Source: Candidatus Halobonum tyrrellensis G22 (GTDB lineage Archaea; Halobacteriota; Halobacteria; Halobacteriales; Haloferacaceae). From it: a stretch of 64,000 nt of DNA. The notes under the pieces are model-generated. The model ran no database searches. It was not told the DNA's origin and was given only the letters and a program-made list of their open reading frames with translations. Where the stretch lies: NCBI RefSeq assembly GCF_000495475.1, contig NZ_ASGZ01000070.1, positions 62,001 through 126,000 of the forward strand. Direction: 5' to 3'. Shown piece by piece: positions 8,208 to 17,451 of this stretch (its first letter is position 1; the number at the start of each line of letters is the position of its first letter). The position numbers were made by a program, and so were the translations under genes.

Positions 8208-11200
8208 TTAGAACTCCTCCGTGGCTTTGATCGCGTTTTGACGTGCTCGCTCGTACTGCTGCAACTCCTGCAGTTGCTTGACTTGCTCCTCGACGTCGTC
8301 AGTGGCGTCGACTTCCTGATCGCTGAGGACCTCGATCATCTCGTCGAGGGCTTTGTAGACGTCCCACGCGTCGTGGGTTTCGAGACTCCTCTGAAAGTCG
8401 TGAAGCAAGGCGAGCCGCTCGAACGGTGTATCGCGGTCCGTCGATCGCAGGTCCGAAAGGACCGAGTTGAACTTGTTCAGGTGGAGGTCGTGTCCTTCCG
8501 TGGTGAGCGACGCCTTCGCGTCGTTCCAAGATCCATCCCTCGTCACGTCGAAGACTCCCAGCGCCTCGTCGAGTGTGTCGAACGCGTCCAGGAGGTCGGC
8601 CTTCGTGTGCTCCGGATCGAACCACTTCTCGACGGCGTCCAAGTGTTCCGCGAAGTGCTCCTCGAGGTCGTCCTCAGAGAGGAGCGATACTTGCACGGCG
8701 TAGTCGGACACTGCGTCGAGGAAGGTCGTGACGTTGGTGTTCGCGTTACCGCGATTCGTCCCGATCTCGTACCATTCGGGATAGTCCAACTTCTCCGTGT
8801 TAATCTGCTGGGCGAGGTCGAGGTACTTCGCCGGGTCGTCGGCGACCTCCCGTTCGACCGCACGTAGTCGGTCGTGGTCGACGAGGTTCTTCTTCAGGAG
8901 GAAGAACCCTTTGACGAGGTCGGTGATTTCGGTCCGACGCTTTTTGAGGGCTTTGAGTTGCTCGTCGAGCGGGCTGTTGTTCCCGAGCGCCGCCCGGATC
9001 GGGTCCTTGTAATCCCGGTCGTGCTTCGGCGTCGCCTCGTCGAAAACGAGTTCTCTCGTCACCTCGAGGTCTCCGAACTCTGCGTTCCGGAGGAGGAACT
9101 TGGAGAACACGATTACGTGTTCGATAGAGAGTTCCTCCGGCAGGCACGCCTCGACCCGCTCACGAATGTCGTGTCGTAACTGAACGACCGAATCCGTCGC
9201 CCAGGCGTGAAGCCGTTCGGCGTTCACGTCGTTCGGGAACCCCTCTCCATCGTGCATTCCGACCTGAAGGATGTCGAAGTAGAGATCGAGGTTCCCGTCG
9301 TTGAACTCCAACATGACAGAGAGGTCTTTGCGCTCATCAGGACCCTGAATCGAGACCGGGACCGAACTTCCGTGGGTGAAGTAGATTCCCCCGACACCCG
9401 TAGTCGATGCGTTCGGGTTGGCGACTCGAGTGCTGTCGTACCACTTCTCGAGTACCTCCTCGGCACCGGATCGGAGGACGTCCGAACTACTGTACTCCTG
9501 GCCGGTTTCGAACCAGTCGTTGAACTCCTTGAGGCGTGTGTTGACGTTCTCCTCGGGTGGCTCCGGCGGTGGGTCGACAACGATATCACTACCACTGTCG
9601 TCGCCCTTCGGTCCGTCCGAAACGCCATCACCGTTTCCAGCGGTGCCGGGTCTGTCGACTTCGATCTCGGGAGCGTCTTCCTCCTCTCGACGATCTCCAT
9701 CGTCATCGCCGATCACCGACGGACGTGTTCGCTCTCCGCCGGTGAGAGCGATCTGATTGTTCAGTTCGAGGACGACATACTCACTACCGGCCTCTTCGCT
9801 CTCGAACCGTTCAGCCTCGTCCGGGGGATCGATTTCGAAGTGGTCGAGTACGCCGATAGGAACAAGAATGGGATTGTTGCTCGCTGAAACGCCTGCATCC
9901 TTCTTGTACCCGTACCACGTCGCGACTTTTCTCAGATCCGCCGAGTACTTGCTCTGGTCGATCGGCGAGATGACGTCGTCGACGTTGGTGCTTCGGTCGA
10001 GTGTCTCGAACGGGGGTTCGTCCGAGAGGAGACACCGACGGACGACCTTCTGCAACAGCACCCTGGGTGTCCGCCGGGGACTCCCGTCGTCGATGAGGTT
10101 ATCATACGCGACACGGATCGCAGTCTCGTTGAACGGGTAGAGCCCGTCAAACACATCCTCAGTCGTCTCGTCGATCGTGCTGCCGGATTCCGCTTTGATC
10201 ACGTCGAGGTACTTCCGGACGAGTTCGATGGAGAGGGCGTCATCGAGGAAGAGCGACTCACCGTTCTCGGTGAGCGTCATGTACCCCTCCGCTCGGTCCT
10301 TCAGATACGTGAGCGCGTCCTGCGACTCACGGTCTCCGAGTGCGTCCTGGAGGTCGTCCTGCTCGAACCCGGTCGTGTATCCGAGGACGATATCGAACGA
10401 GGCGCTCTCGACCTGAATGATCTGGTCGAGTAGTTGCTCCTTGAGGACGGAGAAGGTGGTGACGTCTTCACAGATGATCACCGGCCGCTTGCCCATCTCG
10501 TCGATGTACTGCTCGGTGTACTGCAGCAGTTGGCCTTGGAAGTCGGTAACACCGATGACGTGCGAGAAGTGCCGATGGATCTCGTCCCGAAGGACTTGGC
10601 GCAGGACACGCTGGTTGGAGTGGAAGACGCTGTCGCTTCCCAACTTCAGTGCGAGGTCGCGATAGTCGTCCTTCGAGATGAGATCCGGATCGAAGTCGGT
10701 CTCGTCTTCCGCCTCGAGTCCGCGCTGATACTGCTCGATGTTTGACCGCAACATCTCCGTGAGGCCGCCCTCCTCGATGATCCGGTCGATGTCCGCGTCC
10801 TCCAGTTTCTGTCCGGGGTTCGCGGAAAGATTTGTAGTGATCGCGTCCGCAACCTTCGAGGGATCGAGGCCGCTCACCTGCGATATTTCCGGGTCGATAC
10901 CCAGCGGCTCGGCTAGCGTCTCGATAATCTGCTCGAGGCTTGTCTCGCTGGCCTTGATGTGAAGGGGGATGCGCTCCTCTACGTCGGTCGGCGAGCCCCC
11001 ACGGAGACCCTGGAGTTCATAGTCGAGCCATTGACAGAGCTGGCTCTTGCCGGACCCGGTTTCACCCTTCAGGATGTACGTACGGATGTCGTCATCGAGG
11101 TCTCCGCTCAGGATCGTATCACGGAGATCCGCTTGGGTGACGATGGTGTCCTGTTTGTCGGCGAGGAACTCGGCGTAAATCCGGTCGATATCGAGGTGCG

Positions 11201-11303
11201 TCTTGTAGAACTTCTCCGGATCAGACTTCTGTTGTGACGTTGCCGTCAGATACTCCCTGACGACGTTCTCGTTCCACGGACGGGCCTCCTTGGTCAGGCT
11301 CAT
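8208..11303 (-). CDS. large P-loop ATPase of the defence array
   Basis: The protein has 1031 aa. Walker A is GETGSGKS (residues 80-87) and a Walker B-like strand is PVIICEDV (274-281), followed by a sensor-like IVLGYTTGF. This is STAND/AAA-like order with an unusually long helical insertion between A and B. Residues about 500-580 form an acidic, low-complexity linker. The C-terminal 400 residues are helical and partly coiled-coil (TDDVEEQVKQLQELQQYERA). The start overlaps the upstream stop by 4 bases (11300-11303). It may recruit or switch the neighbouring helicase. Size, position and partners resemble the large ATPase of bacterial Dpd clusters; this is inference needing a profile search. Confidence 0.85.
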   Translation of the reverse strand: MSLTKEARPWNENVVREYLTATSQQKSDPEKFYKTHLDIDRIYAEFLADKQDTIVTQADLRDTILSGDLDDDIRTYILKGETGSGKSQLCQWLDYELQGLRGGSPTDVEERIPLHIKASETSLEQIIETLAEPLGIDPEISQVSGLDPSKVADAITTNLSANPGQKLEDADIDRIIEEGGLTEMLRSNIEQYQRGLEAEDETDFDPDLISKDDYRDLALKLGSDSVFHSNQRVLRQVLRDEIHRHFSHVIGVTDFQGQLLQYTEQYIDEMGKRPVIICEDVTTFSVLKEQLLDQIIQVESASFDIVLGYTTGFEQDDLQDALGDRESQDALTYLKDRAEGYMTLTENGESLFLDDALSIELVRKYLDVIKAESGSTIDETTEDVFDGLYPFNETAIRVAYDNLIDDGSPRRTPRVLLQKVVRRCLLSDEPPFETLDRSTNVDDVISPIDQSKYSADLRKVATWYGYKKDAGVSASNNPILVPIGVLDHFEIDPPDEAERFESEEAGSEYVVLELNNQIALTGGERTRPSVIGDDDGDRREEEDAPEIEVDRPGTAGNGDGVSDGPKGDDSGSDIVVDPPPEPPEENVNTRLKEFNDWFETGQEYSSSDVLRSGAEEVLEKWYDSTRVANPNASTTGVGGIYFTHGSSVPVSIQGPDERKDLSVMLEFNDGNLDLYFDILQVGMHDGEGFPNDVNAERLHAWATDSVVQLRHDIRERVEACLPEELSIEHVIVFSKFLLRNAEFGDLEVTRELVFDEATPKHDRDYKDPIRAALGNNSPLDEQLKALKKRRTEITDLVKGFFLLKKNLVDHDRLRAVEREVADDPAKYLDLAQQINTEKLDYPEWYEIGTNRGNANTNVTTFLDAVSDYAVQVSLLSEDDLEEHFAEHLDAVEKWFDPEHTKADLLDAFDTLDEALGVFDVTRDGSWNDAKASLTTEGHDLHLNKFNSVLSDLRSTDRDTPFERLALLHDFQRSLETHDAWDVYKALDEMIEVLSDQEVDATDDVEEQVKQLQELQQYERARQNAIKATEEF

Positions 11304-12163
11304 TGGGCCACCTCCACGCGATGTGCTGCGAGTGGGTACTCGTACGCCGGTCTGGTCGGTCGCTCCCCAAGTTCGAACGAACTCGTCGTCTTCGATTGCA
11401 GCGTCGGGATCGAGACGTGCTTGTGGGTGTCGCTCATTGATGTGAGTGTCAGCGAATCGTCATACTGCATCGTACTGAGTGTCTCAGCGAGTCCTCGGTG
11501 GACGATCGGTGTCGAGCCCCCCCGCTCGGCATAACATGAACAGAACCGGTTCTCGATCCAGTTCAGCGCGTCGCGGACACGATTCGACCCGTCTTCCGAC
11601 TCCATAAACGCCGAGAGGAGATCGTACACGAGACGCGGGGACGGACTTGTGAGGATCCCCTGATTGTCGTGGACGGAAACCAATCCGAATGGACCGACTA
11701 GGTTGTACCACGTTTGGACCTTCTCGGTGTTCCAATCGAACGAGTACTCCAACTCTCGTTTGGCCTCCTCGACGAGCAGTTCCTTGTCGTAGAACTGCGC
11801 GTCCTGTTTCGCGAGGAGTCGGTGCAGTTCCATGAAATGTTCCTGGTTCCCTGACTGCTGCTTGAGATGGTGAAGGACTCGAAGTTCAAAGGGGAGATCG
11901 GCGAACGGTTGTCCCTCGATCGGTTTCACTATCCGATCGTCGGATCGTTCGACGAAGTCGATCGCGTGGAGGAACTGAACGGTGTCGTCGATCGTCGATG
12001 TCGAGTTCCCGCCCGTCTCGGGACGGCCGAAGTCCGAATACAGTTGTTTCAGCGGGGTCACCTCGGTTATCTGCTCGAAGATCGCTTTGACGTCTGCTCC
12101 ACGGACCGACTGATAGCTAACTAAGTCCTTCTTCGACTTTCCTGTAGCGTGAGTGTAACTCAT
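11300..12163 (-). CDS. helical hypothetical protein of the defence array
   Basis: I choose ATG 12161-12163 (MSYTHATGKSKKDLVSY), which overlaps the preceding stop as ATGA, over a longer upstream frame; this gives 287 aa. The N-terminal 90 residues (PLKQLYSDFGRP, then TVQFLHAIDFVERSDDRIV) resemble a winged-helix fold. The middle is helical and the tail ends EYPLAAHRVEVAQ. No catalytic residues are obvious. Its order (second gene, directly before the large ATPase) suggests a loader or target-recognition adaptor. Confidence 0.78.
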   Translation of the reverse strand: MSYTHATGKSKKDLVSYQSVRGADVKAIFEQITEVTPLKQLYSDFGRPETGGNSTSTIDDTVQFLHAIDFVERSDDRIVKPIEGQPFADLPFELRVLHHLKQQSGNQEHFMELHRLLAKQDAQFYDKELLVEEAKRELEYSFDWNTEKVQTWYNLVGPFGLVSVHDNQGILTSPSPRLVYDLLSAFMESEDGSNRVRDALNWIENRFCSCYAERGGSTPIVHRGLAETLSTMQYDDSLTLTSMSDTHKHVSIPTLQSKTTSSFELGERPTRPAYEYPLAAHRVEVAQ

Positions 12164-13011
12164 CGGTTGGTATCGTTCTGATATTCGGCGAGCCGTTCTG
12201 CATCGAAGTCGCACCGGTGAAGCGTCGCGATCATCCGTCTCGCGATCTTGCCCGTATCGCCCTGCTCGATCCACGAGCGAAGCGCCTCCATGACGTGCTC
12301 TTCGTACTCGTCGAGGATATCCTGGAGGTCGTGTTCGAGGAAGTAGTACAGCGGATCCCAGACGGGACTTTCTGCCGGTGCCTCTTCGTACTCGAACAGT
12401 TCCGGCAGGGTCGATGCCGGCGCTCCGTGTTTCGAATGATACTCGGAGATTCGATGGAAGAACACGTTTTTCGTGTAGTCCAGCGGAAGCGTCGAGTCGA
12501 CGCGTTCGACGACGTAGTCCCGAACGAGGTCAAGATAGTCAAACGTCATGGCGTTGAACTGATCCGCCGCGGAGCGACCCTTGACCGGGGTTCGCGAGGG
12601 GATCTCTGGTGTGTCGGTATCGGTCACGAGGACGTACTGGCCGTCGCCGATCCGTTCGCTCGCAGTCCGAAGCAACTCCCACGTGGCGTCGGCCTGTGAG
12701 ATCCCTTCGTAGTCGAACTCCTGTTCGTGACGGGGGAGCAACTGCGGTGCAGTGACGATGTGGCCCAACGGGAACGAAACGTCCGCTGGAGACACTTCGT
12801 GTGGGTCCGTGTACCTGTGTTCGACGAGTTGGAACTCGCGAGCCCAGAGATCGTCGTATACGAACTCTTCGACCCCCAATTCGCAGAGAAGGGGGATGCT
12901 CCGGAGCTGTGCGCGTTCCTGCTGACCACGGTTCTCCAGGTGTTCGTCATGGATGACGACTGGGGACTCACTCGTTCCGAGAAACGCCGAGAGCCCGTTC
13001 TGTCCGGTCAT
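12160..13011 (-). CDS. first gene of the leftward defence operon, unknown function
   Basis: The protein has 283 aa and starts at ATG 13009-13011 (MTGQNGLSAFLGTSESPVV). It is acidic and mixed alpha/beta, with HIVTAPQLLPRHEQEF and a Tyr/His-rich middle (KNVFFHRISEYHSKHG). I looked for phospholipase-D HxK motifs, as expected for a DrmC/DpdK-like protein, and found none. It ends in an ATGA overlap with the next gene, so it belongs to the same transcript as the ATPase and giant helicase. Function unknown. Confidence 0.75.
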   Translation of the reverse strand: MTGQNGLSAFLGTSESPVVIHDEHLENRGQQERAQLRSIPLLCELGVEEFVYDDLWAREFQLVEHRYTDPHEVSPADVSFPLGHIVTAPQLLPRHEQEFDYEGISQADATWELLRTASERIGDGQYVLVTDTDTPEIPSRTPVKGRSAADQFNAMTFDYLDLVRDYVVERVDSTLPLDYTKNVFFHRISEYHSKHGAPASTLPELFEYEEAPAESPVWDPLYYFLEHDLQDILDEYEEHVMEALRSWIEQGDTGKIARRMIATLHRCDFDAERLAEYQNDTNR

Positions 13012-13478
13012 CTATGGGGTACCCGGACCGATTCACGCTTCAGACGTCTCTGAACATTGAGTCCGACCGACCCGTTCGGCTCTGGCGACCTCGAACCTCT
13101 CGCGGGCACAGTAGTTGTGGTGCCCAGACGTCGAATCCCATGGCCTGTGCCGCTACCTTTCTGTGAGTCGGTATCGGTTCTCACGTACCAACCCATTCGT
13201 CTGTTGTCATGCGTACGTGCCTTCATATCCGGTGACAACCGGTCTCGCGCCGGATTTCCGGAGATCGGCGCAGTGCGAATTTTGGTTCGCACCGGTCCTG
13301 TCTCTTCAAATACATTCTCCCCTAATAATGCTGTGGGTGAAATTACGTATCTCGATAACCACGCGGGTGTAAGCGAAATCGGCCATGGGGGCGGATTGAC
13401 CCGGTGGCTATCGCCGCCGAGTCGCGTTGGCCACTACCCACCCTTGCCGAGTCGGAGGGACCTGGCCAACGCCGATTG

Positions 13479-13512
13479 CTGGTTGTCACCAGTGGCGCAA
13501 ATGGCTGCGCCA
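13479..13512. repeat. tandem dyads, candidate operator
   Basis: Two back-to-back perfect inverted repeats occur here: 5-base arms with a 4-base loop, then 7-base arms with a 6-base loop. They lie about 80 bases upstream of the probable TATA element of the rightward arm. Either a repressor site or a structured leader is possible; nothing in the sequence decides. Confidence 0.35.
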
Positions 13513-13588
13513 GTTCAGCCCGACCAACATCACGTACAAAACGCTGGTGGTGGGTTCACTGACCGATATCTAGACGATCGACACAATA

Positions 13589-13596
13589 CTTTATTA
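13589..13596 (+). promoter_or_regulatory. probable TATA element for the rightward defence operon
   Basis: CTTTATTA lies in an otherwise GC-rich stretch, 41 bases before ATG 13637. With archaeal spacing of about 25 bases from TATA to transcription start, the leader would be short, about 15-20 bases. Confidence 0.45.
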
Positions 13597-13636
13597 CCCA
13601 TTACGTCATCGAGGTTGTCAGACAACTAGCCGTTTA

Positions 13637-14713
13637 ATGTCGAACCTCAGCTCACAATTCGAATCTTCGCTCGACAGGATCAGAGATGAACTGAAGCGTG
13701 CCCGCAACCGATACGATGAACTCAGCGCGCTAGAGCAACCTCCCGAGGTTTTCGTCCAGGCGATACACGAGCTTGAGGACCAACTCGAGTCCTTGGAGCG
13801 GGCGACGAGCGTCGACCGATCGCAACTTGAGGTCGCTAACGAGACACGAGACCGCGCAGAGTTGTTGAACGACGCACTCCTCGCCTCGCGGACTCGCCAG
13901 AAAACGCTCATTCGTCAGCAGTTACACCGGCTTGGATGGTGGATCTCAGTCGTCGATGATACTCCGACCGGAATGGTGCCTGAGGAGATAGCGGAGGAGA
14001 TCTCGACGATAGCGCGTCAGTATCAGATCCTCTCGACGCTCCTCGACGAGGAGAAATACGCCCAGATCATATCGAACTCACGGTTCACGCCGTCGGAGAT
14101 CGAACAATCACTCCGCGAGATAGACGCCAGGCTCCAAGAAGCGCTCCCCATGGCCGAATACGTCGACCGCTACGAGTCCGGAATGGATACCGCGCTGGAG
14201 CGGATCCATTCAGTTCTTCAAGAACTGTCGTCGGAGTCGGACCGAGTTACTACGTATCAGAATGCGCTTCGAACGGTCAAGGACCTACGTACACGCTCGG
14301 AAGAACTCCTCGAGGATGATGACGGTTCAGCTGCCGTCGCGACCATCCGCGAAGCGTTTGAGGGAGCGCTGATGATCGACACCGAGTTAACGCGGATCGA
14401 AGCCGACGCCGAACTCGCCCATGCGCTCGGAACGTTCCTCACGAGCCACGACTTCGAAGCTGAGGAGGAGATCGAGGAAGCGGTCGCGAACGGCGACACG
14501 GACGATCTTCTCGCACGCATCACCTCCGTCATCGGCGCCGAAGTCGATTCGACGATCTCGACCCGAGTACGGCGACTGCTCGAGGAGATGGACGGAAGTG
14601 TCGCATCGGCAGTCGAACGAAGCGATATGGATCAACAGGCGTTTCTCGAGGAGATATCGCGGTTGTACGCTGACGGCGTCATCGCGGATCTCACTGTGGA
14701 ATTCAAAACATGA
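13637..14713 (+). CDS. coiled-coil protein opening the rightward defence operon
   Basis: The protein has 358 aa and is almost entirely predicted helix. Residues 1-100 form a coiled coil (SSLDRIRDELKRARNRYDEL, then AIHELEDQLESLERAT). More helices follow around 165-235, and a C-terminal domain ends in VIADLTVEFKT. No enzymatic motif is present. It mirrors the 266-aa coiled-coil protein of the opposite arm, and its stop overlaps the helicase start as ATGA (14710). Probably a structural adaptor for the helicase that follows. Confidence 0.8.
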   Translation: MSNLSSQFESSLDRIRDELKRARNRYDELSALEQPPEVFVQAIHELEDQLESLERATSVDRSQLEVANETRDRAELLNDALLASRTRQKTLIRQQLHRLGWWISVVDDTPTGMVPEEIAEEISTIARQYQILSTLLDEEKYAQIISNSRFTPSEIEQSLREIDARLQEALPMAEYVDRYESGMDTALERIHSVLQELSSESDRVTTYQNALRTVKDLRTRSEELLEDDDGSAAVATIREAFEGALMIDTELTRIEADAELAHALGTFLTSHDFEAEEEIEEAVANGDTDDLLARITSVIGAEVDSTISTRVRRLLEEMDGSVASAVERSDMDQQAFLEEISRLYADGVIADLTVEFKT

Positions 14714-17451
14714 GCAACAGGGGAGCATCCCAAACAGTCGACAGGGCAGCGATCGAACAGACGTGGAGCGAGTTCACCGAGTCTACTGAGGTGTATCGAG
14801 ACGTCCGCGACGACATCGTCCGGATAGTGACTGAGGAGTGTCGCAGACAGATCAACGCCGGCACCTACGACTCGGCCGCGTCGCTGTCGGAAGTCTTCGA
14901 GGAGTTCAAGCAGGAACACCTCGCTGCCGACGCTGCGTTCAAACAGGAGGTACTGGAAAGCGGCGAAACCTACATGATCACACTCGAACTGGGGTCGGCG
15001 GGCGAAGAGCATCTCACCCATGTGATATTCGACCGTTTGGTGGAGGAACTTGTTGAGGACCGCGAACTCCTCTACGTCCACAACCGTCAGAAGGTCCGCA
15101 GCCACGTCGCCGAGATGGCGCGGTACTTCGCGCTCATCCGCCAGCGCATCAACGAGGACACCGATTACTCGTTCACGCCGAACCTCGTGAAGATGGTCAA
15201 ACTGGCGTCGTCTCCCCGCGAACAACCGATCATGGGGAAAGGCGAGTCCGAGGCGATGCGGTTTCAGGCTCCGCTCCGCGAGATCTCCGAGCGGGTCGAC
15301 GCTGACGGGTTCACACCCGCGTGGGAACTCCAAGCACTCGGAACCGGTGACTGGCGAACGCACGTCACGGACACGGTCGAAACCCTGAGCGAGTTCTTCA
15401 CCGACCGACTCCCCGAAGACTTCGACTCGCTCGCGGCGTTTCAGGGGCGAGCACTTCGGGATATCTACTTGGACGCGATCAGCGACTCCGGAAGCGACCC
15501 GGAACAGGCCCACGTCGTCACGGCCAGCACCGGCGGGGGGAAGACGGAGGCGTTCCTCTTCCCCGCGCTCGCGTATGCCCTCACGGCGAATCGAGCGGGG
15601 CTAGAGGGGAACAAGGGCGTACTCACGTACCCTCGGCGTGACCTGTGTGACAACCAGTTCGAGCGCGCGTTCGACTACATCACCGAACTCAACCGGCTCG
15701 GAAGCGGGATCGACGGGTCGTTCGAGTCCTCGGATCTGACGATCGGCATTCAGCACGGCGGACGCGACGACGTCACGCTTCCCTGCCCGTACTGTGACGG
15801 CGAACTGGCCGTCCCGGAAGGCTACGAGAACACACACTTCGTCTGCCAGCAGTCCGACCGCCACGAGATACGGTATGCGACTGTCGATCGGTCCGAACCA
15901 GCCGACATCATCGTGACGACGCAGAGTTCGCTCCATCGACGGCTGATGGATCACTACGGCGACGATGCCTTTTGGTCCGCACAGTCCCCGCCGAAGTTCC
16001 TCGTCCTCGACGAGGTCCACATCTACACGGACCAGGCCGGAATGAACGTCGCGAACGTCGTCCGCCGGTTCAAGCAGGCGCTTCAGCACAGAGGACAGAA
16101 GCAATCCCCGACGTTGGTCGCCTCGAGCGCGACGATCGAGAACGCGAAGTCGTTCACTAGCGGCATCTTCGACGTCGACCCTGAAGCTGTCAACCGAGTC
16201 AAGCCACGGAAAGGCGAGAAGACCACGCTCGGTCGAGAGCACTTCGTCTTCGTTAAGGCGACCGACCCGCGGGACGTTCAGATCCCGATCGGCGACTCCG
16301 TGTTCAAGCCACGCGAGGAGTGGACGGAGATGACCACCTCGACGGCAACGAACCTCTCCTGTATGATCCAGATCGCGTTTGCCTTCCAGCACACGATGCG
16401 GAAGGAACGCGCGGGAAGTCGCGAGGGACTCGACAACGACAAAGACCGGATCCTCGGGTTCGTCGACTCTATCGACTCGGTGAGTCGACTCGGCGGCTAC
16501 GTACAGAACGCCGAGGAACAGGGGCTGTTCAAGTACCGAATCCCCGACGCCCTCCTCAACACACGGGGGAACAATCCCGACTGTCCGTCGGATAGCTTCC
16601 AGCAGGGGACCGACGACGAGTACGAGGAGACGGCGGTATGCGAATCGGTCATTCCCGACCCGAACGTGAACCCGTGTCCGGTGTACGAGGACGGCGAGTG
16701 TTGGTGGACGATGCGGGACGAGCGTCTGGACCTTCAGTCGATGACAGTCGGAATCCACAAGAGCGGTCGTACACAGTACGCCGGGGAAGACCGTCCGCTC
16801 GGCGATGAGTGGGACCAACTTATCTCGACGAGCGCGCTTGAGGTCGGCTTCGACCACCCCAGCATCATCGGTACGTTCCAGTACCGAGCTCCACGTAACG
16901 TCCCCGGTTTCCTCCAGCGGAAGGGCCGCGGCGGACGCGACGCCGAGGACGAACCCGTCACGGTCGTCGTCCTCGGGTCGACACCGACCGACTCCTATTA
17001 CTTCCATCACTCCAATTACCTGAGTGACCCTCGAGACGAACACCTCGAGATCCCGCTCGACGAGGAGAACCGGTTCGTTCGGGCCGAACACATGACTGCA
17101 GCCGTGATCGACTATTTCAACGTTACTGATGGAACCAATGCGCGGAAACTGTTCAGTGGGTTCTCGACCAGCCAATACGGTCCCGGCCCCGATGTTGACT
17201 ACCTCCGTGACCAGTTCGAACGGCATCGCGATCCGATCCGACAGTGGTTGAACCGGGCGTTCGGCGCGGACAGCGAGGAGGTGCGACAGGTTCTCGACGA
17301 GTTCAACCGGTACAGCGATCTTCTTGATGCACCGATCGACAACGGGGAAGACCCGTATTGGAAGTTCTTCCGCCGGGCGATCAAGCAGAAACAGAACGGC
17401 ACCACACCTGAGATAGAATCGCTGCTTCAGCGGCTTCAGGAGGAACGATGA
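14710..17451 (+). CDS. DrmA-like DEVH SF2 helicase
   Basis: The protein has 913 aa. Walker A is TASTGGGKTE (271-280), motif Ia TYPRRDLCDNQ (about 306-316), DEVH 434-437, motif III SSATIEN, motif V TSALEVGFDHP and motif VI QRKGRGGRDAED. A small CPYC...C zinc element interrupts lobe 1 (about 359-379). The N-terminal 240 residues are helical and family-specific. The DUF1998 module that usually completes such helicases is absent here and is encoded by the next gene, as with DrmA and DrmB in DISARM. Starts and stops overlap by 4 bases with both neighbours. Expected role: ATP-driven engagement of foreign DNA within the complex. Confidence 0.88.
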   Translation: MSNRGASQTVDRAAIEQTWSEFTESTEVYRDVRDDIVRIVTEECRRQINAGTYDSAASLSEVFEEFKQEHLAADAAFKQEVLESGETYMITLELGSAGEEHLTHVIFDRLVEELVEDRELLYVHNRQKVRSHVAEMARYFALIRQRINEDTDYSFTPNLVKMVKLASSPREQPIMGKGESEAMRFQAPLREISERVDADGFTPAWELQALGTGDWRTHVTDTVETLSEFFTDRLPEDFDSLAAFQGRALRDIYLDAISDSGSDPEQAHVVTASTGGGKTEAFLFPALAYALTANRAGLEGNKGVLTYPRRDLCDNQFERAFDYITELNRLGSGIDGSFESSDLTIGIQHGGRDDVTLPCPYCDGELAVPEGYENTHFVCQQSDRHEIRYATVDRSEPADIIVTTQSSLHRRLMDHYGDDAFWSAQSPPKFLVLDEVHIYTDQAGMNVANVVRRFKQALQHRGQKQSPTLVASSATIENAKSFTSGIFDVDPEAVNRVKPRKGEKTTLGREHFVFVKATDPRDVQIPIGDSVFKPREEWTEMTTSTATNLSCMIQIAFAFQHTMRKERAGSREGLDNDKDRILGFVDSIDSVSRLGGYVQNAEEQGLFKYRIPDALLNTRGNNPDCPSDSFQQGTDDEYEETAVCESVIPDPNVNPCPVYEDGECWWTMRDERLDLQSMTVGIHKSGRTQYAGEDRPLGDEWDQLISTSALEVGFDHPSIIGTFQYRAPRNVPGFLQRKGRGGRDAEDEPVTVVVLGSTPTDSYYFHHSNYLSDPRDEHLEIPLDEENRFVRAEHMTAAVIDYFNVTDGTNARKLFSGFSTSQYGPGPDVDYLRDQFERHRDPIRQWLNRAFGADSEEVRQVLDEFNRYSDLLDAPIDNGEDPYWKFFRRAIKQKQNGTTPEIESLLQRLQEER

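Larger units (their letters stand above)
13012..13636. promoter_or_regulatory. divergent control region of the defence array
   Basis: These 625 bases separate the two arms and hold no convincing gene; a plus-strand frame covering 13057-13629 has unbiased composition and no recognisable fold. It contains two adjacent perfect dyads: CTGGT-4-ACCAG (13479-13492) and TGGCGCA-6-TGCGCCA (13493-13512). A TATA-like CTTTATTA at 13589-13596 sits about 40 bases before the rightward start codon. An AT-rich patch at about 13300-13335 could serve the leftward arm. The length suggests regulated expression. Confidence 0.5.

Noticed and set aside
12160-13011. Assignment of the first leftward gene as a phospholipase-D nuclease (DrmC/DpdK)
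   Set aside because: No HxK(x4)D motif occurs anywhere in the 283 residues.
13057-13629. 190-codon frame in the divergent control region
   Set aside because: Composition is unlike haloarchaeal proteins (no acidity, many Pro/Arg/Ser), no domain is seen, and it spans the predicted TATA element.
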